NCBI RefSeq assembly: GCF_003269295.1 | Contig: NZ_QLTT01000009.1 | Location: 186,001-250,000, forward strand | DNA length: 64,000 nucleotides | Origin: Lentzea atacamensis | Lineage (GTDB): Bacteria; Actinomycetota; Actinomycetes; Mycobacteriales; Pseudonocardiaceae | Direction of reading: 5' to 3' | Shown: in pieces, positions 42,198 through 51,284 of the stretch | Position numbering within the stretch: position 1 is the first letter of the stretch | Layout: each line of letters starts with the position of its first letter | Translations under genes and position numbers: made by a program | Notes under the pieces: generated by a model | Told to the model about the DNA's origin: nothing | Databases searched by the model: none | The model's input: the letters and a program-made list of their open reading frames with translations, nothing else

Positions 42198-42965
42198 CTA
42201 CCCCAGAAAGTCCTCCAGTGGCACTGGAGTCAGTCCATCTTGCTTGGCACGGTTCAGGAACGCGGTGAAATCCTCGACGAAAGTCGTGCGGAAGTGCATC
42301 AGCACGATGTCGCCCGGCTTGAGCTTGTCGCCCTGCTGGAACTGCACGCGCCCGTCGTTGACCGCGGCCGTCCAGTTGACCAGCGCCTTGAACCCGCAGC
42401 TCGCGGCGGCCTTGCGGGTGTTCTCGTCGTAGTTGCCGAACGGCGGCCGGAACAGCGTCGGGCGCCTGCCGTAGTCGGCGGCGAGGAAGTCGGCGTTGCC
42501 GCAGATCTCGTGCTTCTGGAACTCGAACGGCTTGCCCTGCATGTTCGGGTGAGTGGACGTGTGGCTGTGGATCGTGGCCGGCAGTTCCTTGAAGTAGTCC
42601 TTGTGCCCCTCGGCGTACTTCGTGTTGAGGAACAGCGACGGCCACACGCCCGCGTTGATCATCAGCTCGCGCGCCTTCGGGTGCTGCACCGCGCCGTCGT
42701 CGATCGTGATGAACACGTACGGTTTGTCGGTTGGAATGCGCGTGACCACGGGCACCATGCCGTCGACGGTCGCGGGCGCGTGGGCCTGCACCGTGCCGTA
42801 GGTGTACGGCGGCTCGAACATCCGCTTCGGCTTCTCGGACGTGGTCGTGGGCACCGGCGAGGACGTCGTGAGAACGGGCCCGCCCGGTTGCTCACCGGCC
42901 GGCTGTCCACATGACACCAGCCCGGCAACCAGCACAAACGCAGCAAAGAGCCGCAACCTGGACAT
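42198..42965 (-). CDS. Polysaccharide deacetylase lipoprotein
   Basis: 255 residues. Lipoprotein signal ending LVAGLVSCGQP, then a Thr/Pro-rich linker. The NodB-type domain has VFITIDDGAV (metal Asp), HSHTSTHPNM (the HxxxH pair) and LFRPPFGNYD. These enzymes remove N-acetyl or O-acetyl groups from cell-wall polysaccharides such as peptidoglycan. ATG at 42965 is preceded by GGAGGGGGAA. First of three leftward envelope genes. Confidence 0.9.
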   Translation of the reverse strand: MSRLRLFAAFVLVAGLVSCGQPAGEQPGGPVLTTSSPVPTTTSEKPKRMFEPPYTYGTVQAHAPATVDGMVPVVTRIPTDKPYVFITIDDGAVQHPKARELMINAGVWPSLFLNTKYAEGHKDYFKELPATIHSHTSTHPNMQGKPFEFQKHEICGNADFLAADYGRRPTLFRPPFGNYDENTRKAAASCGFKALVNWTAAVNDGRVQFQQGDKLKPGDIVLMHFRTTFVEDFTAFLNRAKQDGLTPVPLEDFLG

Positions 42966-43055
42966 CGAATTCCCCCTCCACGCGGAAGACGTCGCGCAGG
43001 TCTGCAAGGTTGCACGGGGATAGGCTCGAACTGATCACAAAGAGGAGGAGATCCG

Positions 43056-43583
43056 ATGAGCCTCGAGCGCCCAGTCGCTCCCGACCCCTACCAGCTGCTC
43101 CCGAAGGTCGGCACCTTCGACGTCACCTCGGCGGACGTGCGCGACGGCGAACAGCTCCCCGACGCCCAGGTCTTCGAGGGCGGGAACACCTCACCCCAGC
43201 TCTCGTGGTCCGGCTTCCCCGCCGAGACGCGCAGTTTCGTGGTCACCTGCTTCGACCCCGACGCTCCCACCCCCTCCGGCTTCTGGCACTGGGTGGCCGT
43301 GAACCTCCCCGTCACCACCACCTCATTGGACACCGGTGCGGGCGCCTCGGACGCGACACTTCCGGGTGACGCCTTCCACGTGCGCTCCGACTACGGCACG
43401 CGCGCGTTCGGCGGCGCGGCACCGCCCAAGGGCGACCACCCGCACCGCTACTACTTCGTGGTGCACGCGGTCGACGTCGACAAGCTCGACGTGGACGGCG
43501 ACGCCTCACCGGCGGTCGTCAGCTTCAACCTGGCGTTCCACACGCTGGCGCGCGCGATCATCACGCCGACCTACCAGCACTGA
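43056..43583 (+). CDS. PEBP/YbhB family protein (Raf kinase inhibitor-like)
   Basis: 175 residues. The ligand-binding segments TSPQLSWSGFP, FVVTCFDPDAPTPSGFWHWV and YYFVVHAVDVDKLDVD identify the phosphatidylethanolamine-binding protein family. Bacterial members are cytoplasmic and of unknown role. SD GAGGAG precedes the ATG. A hairpin terminator follows. Confidence 0.92.
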   Translation: MSLERPVAPDPYQLLPKVGTFDVTSADVRDGEQLPDAQVFEGGNTSPQLSWSGFPAETRSFVVTCFDPDAPTPSGFWHWVAVNLPVTTTSLDTGAGASDATLPGDAFHVRSDYGTRAFGGAAPPKGDHPHRYYFVVHAVDVDKLDVDGDASPAVVSFNLAFHTLARAIITPTYQH

Positions 43584-43593
43584 GCGGGCCGGT

Positions 43594-43619
43594 CCGGCGC
43601 ACCTGCCCCGGTGCGCCGG
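43594..43619 (+). terminator. Hairpin terminator after the PEBP gene
   Basis: Arms 43594-43603 and 43610-43619 are perfect 10-base complements with a 6-base loop, 11 bases after the stop. Confidence 0.7.
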
Positions 43620-43688
43620 GCCGCTCGTAAGGCCCGCGTAACACCTCATCCGGGAACACCGCCGCGGCCGAGGTGGTTGGATCGACAC

Positions 43689-45062
43689 GTGAGGCACTTC
43701 GACCTGGTCATCATCGGTACCGGCTCCGGCAACTCCATCCCGAACGAGGCGATGGCGGACTGGCAGATCGCCATCCTCGAGAAGGGGACGTTCGGCGGCA
43801 CCTGCCTGAACGTGGGCTGCATCCCCACCAAGATGTTCGTCCACACCGCCGACCAGGCCGCGGCGCCTGCGGGCGCGAAGAAGCTCGGCGTGGACGCCCA
43901 CCTCGACGCGGTCCACTGGCCGCAGATCCGCGACCGCATCTTCGGCCGCATCGACCCGATCGCCGAGGGTGGCCGCAACTGGCGCGCCAACGAGAACGCG
44001 AACGTCACGGTCTACGAGGGCACGGCGAAGTTCATCGACGCGCACACGATCGACACCGGAACCGGCGAGACCATCACCGCCGACCGGATCGTCGTGGCGG
44101 CGGGCAGCAGGCCGACGATCCCCGAGATCGCCGACATCGAGACGACCGGCTTCCACACCAGCGACTCGATCATGCGGCTCGACGAGCTGCCGGAGAGCCT
44201 GATCATCCTGGGCAGCGGGTTCATCGCCGCCGAGTTCGCGCACGTGTTCAGCAGCTTCGGCGTGAAGGTCACCATGATCGCGCGCTCAGGCCTGCTGCTG
44301 CGGCACGAGGACCTGGAGATCGCCCAGCGGTTCACCGACGTCGCGAAGACGAAGTGGGACGTCCGCCTGCAGCGCAAGACGATCCGCGCGGAGAAGACCG
44401 AAACCGGTGTGCGCCTGCACATGGAGGGCCCGGACGGTGCGGAAACCGTTGAGGCGGACCAGCTTCTCGTCGCGATCGGCAGGCAGCCCAACACGGACCT
44501 GCTCGACGTGGCCAAGGCCGGTGTCGAGCTGCACGACGACGGCCGCGTCAAGGTCGACGAGTTCCAGCGGACCAGCCAGCAGCACATCCTGGCGCTGGGC
44601 GACATCAGCTCGGACCACCAGCTCAAGCACGTCGCGAACCACGAGGCGCGCGTGGTGCAGCACAACCTGCTCAACCCGGACGACCAGATCAAGAGCGACC
44701 ACCGGTTCGTGCCGGCCGCGGTGTTCTCGAGCCCGCAGATCGCGAGCGTCGGGCTGACCGAGGAACAGGCCAAGGCGAAGGGAATCCGGTACGTCACCGC
44801 CAGCCAGGCCTACGCGTCCATCGCGTACGGCTGGGCGATGGAGGACACGACCGGTTTCGCGAAGCTGCTCGCGGATCCCGCCACCGGACAGCTGCTGGGT
44901 GCGCACATCATCGGGCCGCAGGCGTCGACGGTGATCCAGCCGCTCATCCAGGCGATGAGCTTCGGGCTGGACGCGAAGTCCATGGCACGTGGGCAGTACT
45001 GGATCCATCCGGCCATGCCGGAACTGGTCGAGAACGCTCTGCTCAACCTGCCGCTGGACTGA
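43689..45062 (+). CDS. mtr: Mycothione reductase
   Basis: 457 residues. Reduces mycothiol disulfide with NADPH, the actinobacterial counterpart of glutathione reductase. FAD-binding LVIIGTGSGNSI, the redox-active pair in GGTCLNVGCIPTK (Cys39, Cys44), the NADPH site LIILGSGFIAAEFAHVFSSFG, and the C-terminal HPAMPELVENALL with the catalytic His. The N-terminal GTGSGN form is typical of Mtr. GTG at 43689 begins the FAD motif; the longer frame crosses the preceding terminator region. It shows that the organism makes mycothiol. Confidence 0.94.
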   Translation: MRHFDLVIIGTGSGNSIPNEAMADWQIAILEKGTFGGTCLNVGCIPTKMFVHTADQAAAPAGAKKLGVDAHLDAVHWPQIRDRIFGRIDPIAEGGRNWRANENANVTVYEGTAKFIDAHTIDTGTGETITADRIVVAAGSRPTIPEIADIETTGFHTSDSIMRLDELPESLIILGSGFIAAEFAHVFSSFGVKVTMIARSGLLLRHEDLEIAQRFTDVAKTKWDVRLQRKTIRAEKTETGVRLHMEGPDGAETVEADQLLVAIGRQPNTDLLDVAKAGVELHDDGRVKVDEFQRTSQQHILALGDISSDHQLKHVANHEARVVQHNLLNPDDQIKSDHRFVPAAVFSSPQIASVGLTEEQAKAKGIRYVTASQAYASIAYGWAMEDTTGFAKLLADPATGQLLGAHIIGPQASTVIQPLIQAMSFGLDAKSMARGQYWIHPAMPELVENALLNLPLD

Positions 45063-45127
45063 AAGGCCTTGCTCGGCAGGGACTTCCGCCGCTGCCGCCG
45101 GTCTCGCTGACCGAGCAGGATGCAGCG

Positions 45128-45541
45128 ATGACCGACAGAGTCCTCGTCGCGTACACCTCGAAGATCGCCGCCACCGACGAGATCGCCCAGATCATCGGCA
45201 CCGAACTCGCCGGCTGCGGGCTGAGAGTCACCGTGCTCTCCGTCGCCGCCGCCGACACGCTGCACGGGTTCGGTGCCGTGATCATGGGCGACGCCGCCGC
45301 ACGCGATGCTCATCGGTTCGTGCGGCGGCACAAGGTTTCCCTCAGACGCACACCCGTGTGGTTGTTCCATCGCGGCATTCCGCCCGTACCGAACGATGTC
45401 ACCCGCATGGTGCGGAAGCTGGGGGCCAACGGGCCGGTGAGCTTCGACGGTGCGGCACCGGACTGGAACCGGTCGAAGGCATGGGCCCGCTACCTCGCCG
45501 ATCAGCTCACGGTGCTGCACCGCGGTTTCGCTTCCAACTAG
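45128..45541 (+). CDS. Short flavodoxin-like protein
   Basis: 137 residues. It starts like a flavodoxin (RVLVAYTSKIAATDEIAQII) with the phosphate-loop Thr/Ser cluster, and GAVIMGDAAARDAHRF corresponds to the second FMN loop. It is shorter than flavodoxin or HemG and the FMN loop is modified, so FMN binding is uncertain. It follows mtr by 65 bases in the same direction and overlaps the convergent VOC gene by 4 bases. Confidence 0.7.
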   Translation: MTDRVLVAYTSKIAATDEIAQIIGTELAGCGLRVTVLSVAAADTLHGFGAVIMGDAAARDAHRFVRRHKVSLRRTPVWLFHRGIPPVPNDVTRMVRKLGANGPVSFDGAAPDWNRSKAWARYLADQLTVLHRGFASN

Positions 45542-45942
45542 ACCTGGATGATGCGGACGTTGTTGCCGGCCGGGTCGCGGAACACGCAGTCACGCGCACC
45601 CCACGGCTGATCGGCCGGCTCCTGCACGACGTCGCCGCCGCCCGCCTGCAGCTTGTCGAACACGCCCTCGAGGTCAGGCGTGGACAGCTGGATGTAGCCG
45701 TACGAGCCGCCTTCGATCATCTCGGCGATGGCGGTCTTCTGCGCGTCCGTGAGGCCCTCGGCCATCGCCGGCGGTTCCAGCACGACGGAAGAGCTCGACC
45801 CGGCCGGGGCGACCGTGATCCAGCGCATCGTGCCCTTGCCGACGTCGCCGCGAACCTGCCAGCCGAGCAGGTCGCGGTAGAACGCCAGCGAGGCGTCGGG
45901 GTCGGTGTGCGGGAGGAACGTGGCGTGAATGTTGATGTCCAT
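45538..45942 (-). CDS. VOC/glyoxalase-like protein
   Basis: 134 residues. MDINIHATFLPHTDPDASLA begins the first strand, FYRDLLGWQVRGDV is the usual helix-strand turn, and the C-terminal CVFRDPAGNNVRIIQV closes the fold. It resembles bleomycin-resistance/glyoxalase-like singletons. ATG at 45942 is used; longer frames run into the inverted-repeat element upstream and are unlikely. Confidence 0.83.
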   Translation of the reverse strand: MDINIHATFLPHTDPDASLAFYRDLLGWQVRGDVGKGTMRWITVAPAGSSSSVVLEPPAMAEGLTDAQKTAIAEMIEGGSYGYIQLSTPDLEGVFDKLQAGGGDVVQEPADQPWGARDCVFRDPAGNNVRIIQV

Positions 45943-46002
45943 GCCGACAACGCTAGGACCAGCGCAGATGCGGCGCTTCTCGATTCCTGACCAGTGGCGC
46001 GT

Positions 46003-46095
46003 CCCGGAACGTTGGCGAGGTGATTCACGCTCAGCAGGGCACCTCGCGGCACCGATGCACCCGTCTGACCGCGAATTCCCCGGCAACGTTCCGGG
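46003..46095. repeat. 93-bp element with 12-bp terminal inverted repeats
   Basis: Ends CCCGGAACGTTG (46003-46014) and CAACGTTCCGGG (46084-46095) are perfect inverted copies. Directly inside the left end is a second hairpin: GCGAGGTG (46015-46022) and CACCTCGC (46040-46047). The element fills the gap between the VOC start and the MFS stop. It could be a MITE-like or REP-like element, or a complex terminator for the MFS gene. No flanking target duplication is evident. Confidence 0.55.
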
Positions 46096-46103
46096 CCACA
46101 CCA

Positions 46104-47291
46104 TTAGATGTACCGCGGCCGGCCGGCGATCATGCCCAGTCCGGTCAGCGCGGCGAGCAGCACGAGCTGCAGCACGAGCGAAACCGTCCACGAACCCGTG
46201 GCGTCACGCAGCAGGCCGAACGCGAACGGCCCCGTGGCCGCGATCAGGTAACCGAGGCTCTGCGCCATGGCCGAGAGCCGCGCGGTGTCCGAAGTGGACT
46301 TCGTGCGCAGCGACATCACGAGCAGGGCCAAGGGGAACATGCCCATGCCGAACCCGATCAGCACCACCCACAGGCCAGGAGCAGAAGCCGGCGCCACCAG
46401 CATCCCGAGCATGCCCGCAAACGACAGCACGCCCAGCGCCAGCACCATCGGCCCCTGGCTGGAGAAGCGCGCGGCGATCGGCGGCACGAACAGGCTGACC
46501 GGGACGCTCAGCAGCATCGAGACTGCGAGCAGCATGCCGGCGGTGTTCCGGTCCACCCCGGAGTCCACGAGCATGGCGGGCAGCCAGCCCATGACGGTGT
46601 AGGCGAACAGCGACTGCAGGCCGAAGAACACGGTGATCACCCAGGCGAGCGGGCTGCGCAGCAACGACCGCTTCCCGGCGGGAGCAACCGAACGGACCAC
46701 CGTCGACTCGGCCCCGTGGCGGGCGCCGGCGAACCACACGACGATCGCGCCCAGCGACAGCAGCGCCCACGCACCGACAGCGAGGCGCCACGAGCCGAGC
46801 AGGTCCTCCAGCCGCGGCGTGAGAGCGGCGGCCAGCGCGGCACCCGCGGCGAGCGTTCCCGTGTAGACACCGGTGATCAGACCGACCTTGGTGGGGAAGG
46901 ACGCCTTCACCACCACGGGGATCAGGACGTTGGACACCGCGATGCCCGCACACGCGATGAAGGTGCCGCCCAGCACGACCCACGGACCGTCGATCACGCG
47001 CAGCACCAGGCCGAGCGTGAGCACCCCCAAGGACAGTCCGATCGCACGTGCCATGCCGAGGCGGCGACCCAGCCAGGGGGCCGCGAACGCCGCGAAGCCG
47101 AAGCAAAGCGCCGGAACGGCCGTCAACGCGCTGGTCCAAGCGGCCGAAACCCCAAGGGCGGCGCGGACATCACCGAGCACCGAGGCCAGACTGGTCACCG
47201 CAGGGCGGAGATTCGCCGCCGCGAGGGCGACCCCGATCGCGAGCAGCGTGGACCCGACCAGCGGAACGTGACGATTCTTGACGACCGTCAC
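46104..47291 (-). CDS. MFS transporter of the CynX/NimT type
   Basis: 395 residues with twelve hydrophobic segments. LGVALAAANLRPAVTSLASV-type N-terminal sequence (here AIGVALAAANLRPAVTSL) is characteristic of the CynX/NimT branch, which exports cyanate, 2-nitroimidazole or similar small molecules. Motif A is APWLGRRLGMARAIGL. GTG 47291 has GAGG upstream; GTG 47348 would add 19 residues. It is divergent from a GntR regulator, which probably controls it. Confidence 0.88.
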   Translation of the reverse strand: MTVVKNRHVPLVGSTLLAIGVALAAANLRPAVTSLASVLGDVRAALGVSAAWTSALTAVPALCFGFAAFAAPWLGRRLGMARAIGLSLGVLTLGLVLRVIDGPWVVLGGTFIACAGIAVSNVLIPVVVKASFPTKVGLITGVYTGTLAAGAALAAALTPRLEDLLGSWRLAVGAWALLSLGAIVVWFAGARHGAESTVVRSVAPAGKRSLLRSPLAWVITVFFGLQSLFAYTVMGWLPAMLVDSGVDRNTAGMLLAVSMLLSVPVSLFVPPIAARFSSQGPMVLALGVLSFAGMLGMLVAPASAPGLWVVLIGFGMGMFPLALLVMSLRTKSTSDTARLSAMAQSLGYLIAATGPFAFGLLRDATGSWTVSLVLQLVLLAALTGLGMIAGRPRYI

Positions 47292-47396
47292 CCTGCGACC
47301 TCGATCGGTGGCAGTCTGTGCGGCAACAGTCGTCTGTCGAATCGTCACGGGCACCACTATCGCAGACGTAGGATGTTCGGATGAAAGGATGACGCT

Positions 47397-48068
47397 GTGC
47401 CGTTGGCCACTACCCGGCGAGCAGGCCTCGTCGACCAGGTGATCGAGCAGATGAGGGGCGCGATCACCAGCGGCGAATGGCCCGTCGGGCAGCGCATCCC
47501 GCCCGAGCCCGAGCTGGTCACCGCGCTCGGGGTGGGTCGGAACACGGTTCGCGAGGCCGTGCGGGCGCTGTCGCACGCCGGCCTGCTGGAGGTGCGCCAG
47601 GGCGACGGCACGTTCGTCCGCGCGACCAGCGAGATCTCCGGCGCGGTCCGCCGCATGTGCGGGACGGAGCTCAAGGAGGTGCTCGAGGTCCGGCGCACCC
47701 TGGAGATGGAGGGCGCGCGCCTGGCCGCCAAGCACCGCACCGACGCCGAGCTGGCGCGCCTCACCGAGCTGCTGCACAAGCGCGACGCGGCGATGGAGGC
47801 CGAGCGGTGGGCCGAGGTGATCGAGCACGACACCGCGTTCCACGTGCTGCTCGTCCAGTGCTCGCACAACACGCTTCTGGCCGAGCTCTACCAGGGCTTG
47901 ACCGAGGCGGTCAAAGCTTCGGTGGCGGCATCTGTCGACACCAGCCAGCCTGGACGTGACCAGGTGTCGCACACCGGGCTGCTGCACGCGGTGCGGGACG
48001 GCGACCAGGAGAAGGCGGCGATCGAGGCGGGCGGGTTCTTCGAGGAGCTGATCGAGAAATTCTGCTGA
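47397..48068 (+). CDS. GntR/FadR-family transcriptional regulator
   Basis: 223 residues. The winged helix reads IPPEPELVTALGVGRNTVREAVRALSHAGLL with RQGDGTFV as the wing; an all-helical FCD effector domain follows (EVLEVRRTLEMEGARLAAKH ... HDTAFHVLLVQCSHN) with the metal/ligand His residues. FCD regulators respond to small organic acids. Its position opposite the CynX-type MFS gene, 105 bases away, suggests it controls that exporter. I found no perfect operator palindrome. Confidence 0.9.
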   Translation: MPLATTRRAGLVDQVIEQMRGAITSGEWPVGQRIPPEPELVTALGVGRNTVREAVRALSHAGLLEVRQGDGTFVRATSEISGAVRRMCGTELKEVLEVRRTLEMEGARLAAKHRTDAELARLTELLHKRDAAMEAERWAEVIEHDTAFHVLLVQCSHNTLLAELYQGLTEAVKASVAASVDTSQPGRDQVSHTGLLHAVRDGDQEKAAIEAGGFFEELIEKFC

Positions 48069-48111
48069 TCGCGGACTGAACCTGTCCGCATGAGCTCATA
48101 GCGTGGGGGCC

Positions 48112-49215
48112 ATGGAGATCACGCCGTTCCGCATCGAGATCCCGCAGGCCGAGGTCGACGATCTCCGCGCACGCGTGAGCAACACGCGGTGGCCGGAGGA
48201 GGACCTGCCGGGTGCCGGCTGGTCCTACGGCATCCCGCTGACCTACCTGCGCCCGCTCGCCGAGTACTGGGCGAACGGGTTCGACTGGCGCGCACAGGAG
48301 ACGCGGATCAACTCCTTCCCGCAGTTCACGACCGAGATCAGCGGCCAGCGCGTCCACTTCCTGCACGTGCGGTCGCGAAAGCCCGACGCCTTGCCGTTGC
48401 TGCTGATCCACGGCTGGCCGGGCTCGTTCGTCGAGTTCCTGAACGTGATCGGGCCGCTGTCGGAGGACTTCCACCTGGTCATCCCGTCGCTTCCCGGCTT
48501 CGGCTTCTCGGGTCCGGTGCGGAAGACGGGGTGGAACGTCCTGCGCATCGCGTGGGCGTTCGCGAAGCTCATGGAGGGCCTGGGCTACGAGCGGTACGGC
48601 ACGCAGGGCGGCGACTGGGGTTCCGGCATCGCGCAGGAGATCGGCCGGGTGTTCCCCGAGCAGGTCGTGGGCGTGCACGTGAACATGCTGCAGACGTTCC
48701 GGCCGCAGGGGGTCAACGACCTCACGCCGGAAGAGCTCAAGGCGCTGGAGTCGCTGGACCGCTACCAGAAGGAGCTCTCCGGCTACATGCACGTCCAGCG
48801 CACCCGGCCGCGCACGCTCGCTTACGGGCTGACGGACTCGCCGGTCGGGCAGCTGGCGTGGATCGCGGAGAAGTTCCACGACTGGACGGACAACGAGGGC
48901 CTGCCCGAGGACGCCGTGGACCGCGACCAAATGCTGACCAACGTGTCCGTGTACTGGTTCACCGGCACGGCGGGCTCGTCGGCGGCGCTGTACAAGGAAC
49001 AGTCCGCGTCGTGGGGTCAGCAGCAGCCGACGACGGTACCGACCGGCGTGGCGGTCTTCCCGCACGACCTCAGCGCGCCCGTGCGGTCACTGGCGGAGAA
49101 GATGATCCCCACGATCGTGCACTGGACGGAGTTCGACCGCGGCGGCCACTTCGCCGCGATGGAGGAGCCGGACCTGCTGGTCCAAGACATCAGGAAGTTC
49201 TTCGGGTCGCTGTGA
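48112..49215 (+). CDS. Epoxide hydrolase (EHN type)
   Basis: 367 residues. It has the N-terminal EHN cap region (FRIEIPQAEVDDLRARVSNT ... YWANGFDWRAQE) and an alpha/beta-hydrolase core. HGWPGSFVEF (about 99-108) is the oxyanion region, GGDWGSGIAQEIG holds the nucleophile Asp (about 168), and FDRGGHFAAMEEPDLL the catalytic His (about 345). It opens epoxides to diols. ATG at 48112 is used, with GTG 48103 possible. The stop overlaps the start of the DNA glycosylase gene as GTGA, so they are translated together. Confidence 0.93.
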   Translation: MEITPFRIEIPQAEVDDLRARVSNTRWPEEDLPGAGWSYGIPLTYLRPLAEYWANGFDWRAQETRINSFPQFTTEISGQRVHFLHVRSRKPDALPLLLIHGWPGSFVEFLNVIGPLSEDFHLVIPSLPGFGFSGPVRKTGWNVLRIAWAFAKLMEGLGYERYGTQGGDWGSGIAQEIGRVFPEQVVGVHVNMLQTFRPQGVNDLTPEELKALESLDRYQKELSGYMHVQRTRPRTLAYGLTDSPVGQLAWIAEKFHDWTDNEGLPEDAVDRDQMLTNVSVYWFTGTAGSSAALYKEQSASWGQQQPTTVPTGVAVFPHDLSAPVRSLAEKMIPTIVHWTEFDRGGHFAAMEEPDLLVQDIRKFFGSL

Positions 49216-50300
49216 TCACACTTTCGAACCGCACTCTCAACCGGACGCTCCTGGCGCGGCAGATGCTGCTGGAGCGGAGGGCGATGCCCGTCGTGGAGGC
49301 CGTCGAGCACCTCGGCGGTCTCCAGGCCCAGGCGCCCGTGCCGCCGTACCTCGCACTCTGGACGCGGCTCAAGCCGTTCTCGTTCGACGCGCTGAGCAAG
49401 CTCGTCCTCGACCGCTCGCTGGTGCGGATGACGTTGTGGCGCGGCACTTTGCACCTGATCTCGGCGTCCGACGTCCACCTGATGCGCACGGCGTTGCAGC
49501 CGGAGCTGAACAAGTGGGCGAAGGTCGCGATGCCACCGGCCGGCCGAGTCGAGATCGACCTGGACAAGCTCGCGCGCATCACCCGCGAATACGTCGACAC
49601 CGAACCCCGCACGGTCGCGGAGATCGGCGCGTTCCTGGCGGAGCACTTCCCCGAGGCGAAGGCGCGCGAGCTGTCAACGCAGGCGCAGATGCTGGTGCCG
49701 ATGGTCCAGGTGCCGCCGCGCGGGATCTGGGGCGTGGGCGGAGTTCCGCAGAACGTCGCGATGGCCACCTGGCTCGGCCGGGACCTGCCGGCCGAGGCCG
49801 CGGTGCCGGAGCTGGTCGAGCGGTACCTGCGGGCGTTCGGGCCGGCGACGCTCGCGGACATGCAGGCGTGGTCGCGGCTGACCGGGTTGAAGGCGCACGC
49901 GGCAGGCCTGGATCTCGTTGAGTACCGCAACGAGGCGGGCAAGGTGCTGCTCGACGTGCCGGACGGCGTGATCGTTTCCGAGGACACCCCTGCGCCGGCA
50001 CGGTTGCTGCCCTCGTTCGACAACGTGCTGCTCGGGCACGCCGATCGGACCCGGATCATGAACGAGGAGGCGCGGTCGCGGTGGGGCGCCGTCCGCAACG
50101 GGGTCTTCCCGCCGACGTTCCTCGTCGACGGGTTCGTGCGCGGCACCTGGTCGATCGCCGAGACCAAGGACACCGCGACGCTGACGATCGAGCCCTACTT
50201 CAGGACCTCGGCCAAGGACATGAAGGGCGTGGTCCGCGAGGCCGAGGCGGTGCTGAAGGTGATGGTGCCCAAGAAGGAGCACGTGATCGCCGCCCCTTAG
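49212..50300 (+). CDS. AlkZ-like winged-helix DNA glycosylase
   Basis: 362 residues of the HTH_42/AlkZ-YcaQ superfamily. The signature LARQMLLERRAMPVVEAVEHLGG leads into LQAQAP, giving the QxQ motif (Gln38, Gln40) used for catalysis in AlkZ-type glycosylases. RGTLHLISASD and LLPSFDNVLLGHADRTRI are further family blocks. AlkZ excises bulky alkylated bases and unhooks interstrand crosslinks, for example from azinomycin B. The GTG start overlaps the epoxide hydrolase stop. QxQ points to the AlkZ-like (crosslink) branch rather than the YcaQ branch, as I recall the literature. Confidence 0.85.
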   Translation: MITLSNRTLNRTLLARQMLLERRAMPVVEAVEHLGGLQAQAPVPPYLALWTRLKPFSFDALSKLVLDRSLVRMTLWRGTLHLISASDVHLMRTALQPELNKWAKVAMPPAGRVEIDLDKLARITREYVDTEPRTVAEIGAFLAEHFPEAKARELSTQAQMLVPMVQVPPRGIWGVGGVPQNVAMATWLGRDLPAEAAVPELVERYLRAFGPATLADMQAWSRLTGLKAHAAGLDLVEYRNEAGKVLLDVPDGVIVSEDTPAPARLLPSFDNVLLGHADRTRIMNEEARSRWGAVRNGVFPPTFLVDGFVRGTWSIAETKDTATLTIEPYFRTSAKDMKGVVREAEAVLKVMVPKKEHVIAAP

Positions 50301-50311
50301 TGCGTCCTCGC

Positions 50312-51211
50312 TCAGCGTGCGAGGTCGACCTGCCTGATCACGTCCAGAGCGGCGGTGATCGCCGGCCGCCGCGACGCCTGAGTCCGCCACACCGCGTACA
50401 ACCGCCGCGTCGGGGTCGGCCGCAACGGCACGGCCCGGACGTTGTCCGGCACCTCTCCCCTGCCCAGCCGCGGGATCAGCGCGACCCCGATCCCGTTGGC
50501 CAGCAACGCGAACTGCGTGCGGTACTCGTTGATCCGGTACGCCAGCTCCGGCTCGATACCCGCCGCGTGGAACGTCCGCACCAGCCAGTCGTGACAGATC
50601 GACCCCTCCGGCTGGCACATCCACCGCGCACCAGCCAGGTCCGCTGGCTCCAGGAACTCCCGCTGCGACAAGGGGTTCACCTCGGGGATGAGCACATCCG
50701 CGATGTCCTCGCAGATGGCCATGCGCGACAACGACTCCGGTACCGGCAACGGCGTGTTCTGCCAGTCGTGGACGATCGCGAGGTCGAGTTCACCGCGCGC
50801 CACCGCCTCGGTTGCTTCGGGTGGGTCGAGCTCCGTCAGCCGGACGTCCAACGCCGGGTGCTGCTCGCCCAGGCCGACCAGGACGTCCGGCAGCAGGCCT
50901 CGCGCGGCCGTGGCGAACGAACCGACGCACAAGCGGCCGATCGCGGTGCCGCGTTGTTCCTCCAGGGCCACCTCGGCCTCTTCGACCAGCTTGAGGACCT
51001 GCCCCGCCGTGTCGGCGAGCAGGAGCGCGGCATCAGTGAGGCGGACACCGCGGCCTTGCCGTTCCAGCAGCGTGGTGCGGGTCTCGCGTTCCAGCTTGGC
51101 GATCTGCTGAGAGACCGCGGACGGGGTGTAACCGAGCACATCCGCCGCGGCGCCGACCGTGCCGTATGCAGCCACGGCGTGCAGTGCCTTCAGCCTACCC
51201 AGATCAAGCAT
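50312..51211 (-). CDS. LysR-family transcriptional regulator
   Basis: 299 residues, standard LysR length. HTH: LKALHAVAAYGTVGAAADVLGYTPSAVSQQIAKLE. The substrate domain starts near IGRLCVGSFATAARGLLPDV. It is divergent from an EamA exporter across 73 bases, the common LysR-target arrangement. It converges on the AlkZ-like gene with 11 bases between stops. Confidence 0.92.
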   Translation of the reverse strand: MLDLGRLKALHAVAAYGTVGAAADVLGYTPSAVSQQIAKLERETRTTLLERQGRGVRLTDAALLLADTAGQVLKLVEEAEVALEEQRGTAIGRLCVGSFATAARGLLPDVLVGLGEQHPALDVRLTELDPPEATEAVARGELDLAIVHDWQNTPLPVPESLSRMAICEDIADVLIPEVNPLSQREFLEPADLAGARWMCQPEGSICHDWLVRTFHAAGIEPELAYRINEYRTQFALLANGIGVALIPRLGRGEVPDNVRAVPLRPTPTRRLYAVWRTQASRRPAITAALDVIRQVDLAR

Positions 51212-51284
51212 GTAGCAATGCTAAACCCACGAGCTTAGAAAACGGAACTGGTGCTTAATAGTTAGCCCACGCAAGCTTGGACCC
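51212..51284. promoter_or_regulatory. Divergent LysR/EamA promoter region
   Basis: An AT-richer gap with the palindrome TAGCAATGCTA (51213-51223) next to the LysR start, and further TTAG/GCTTA elements at 51233-51265. These are candidate LysR boxes. Both genes lack strong SDs. Confidence 0.55.
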
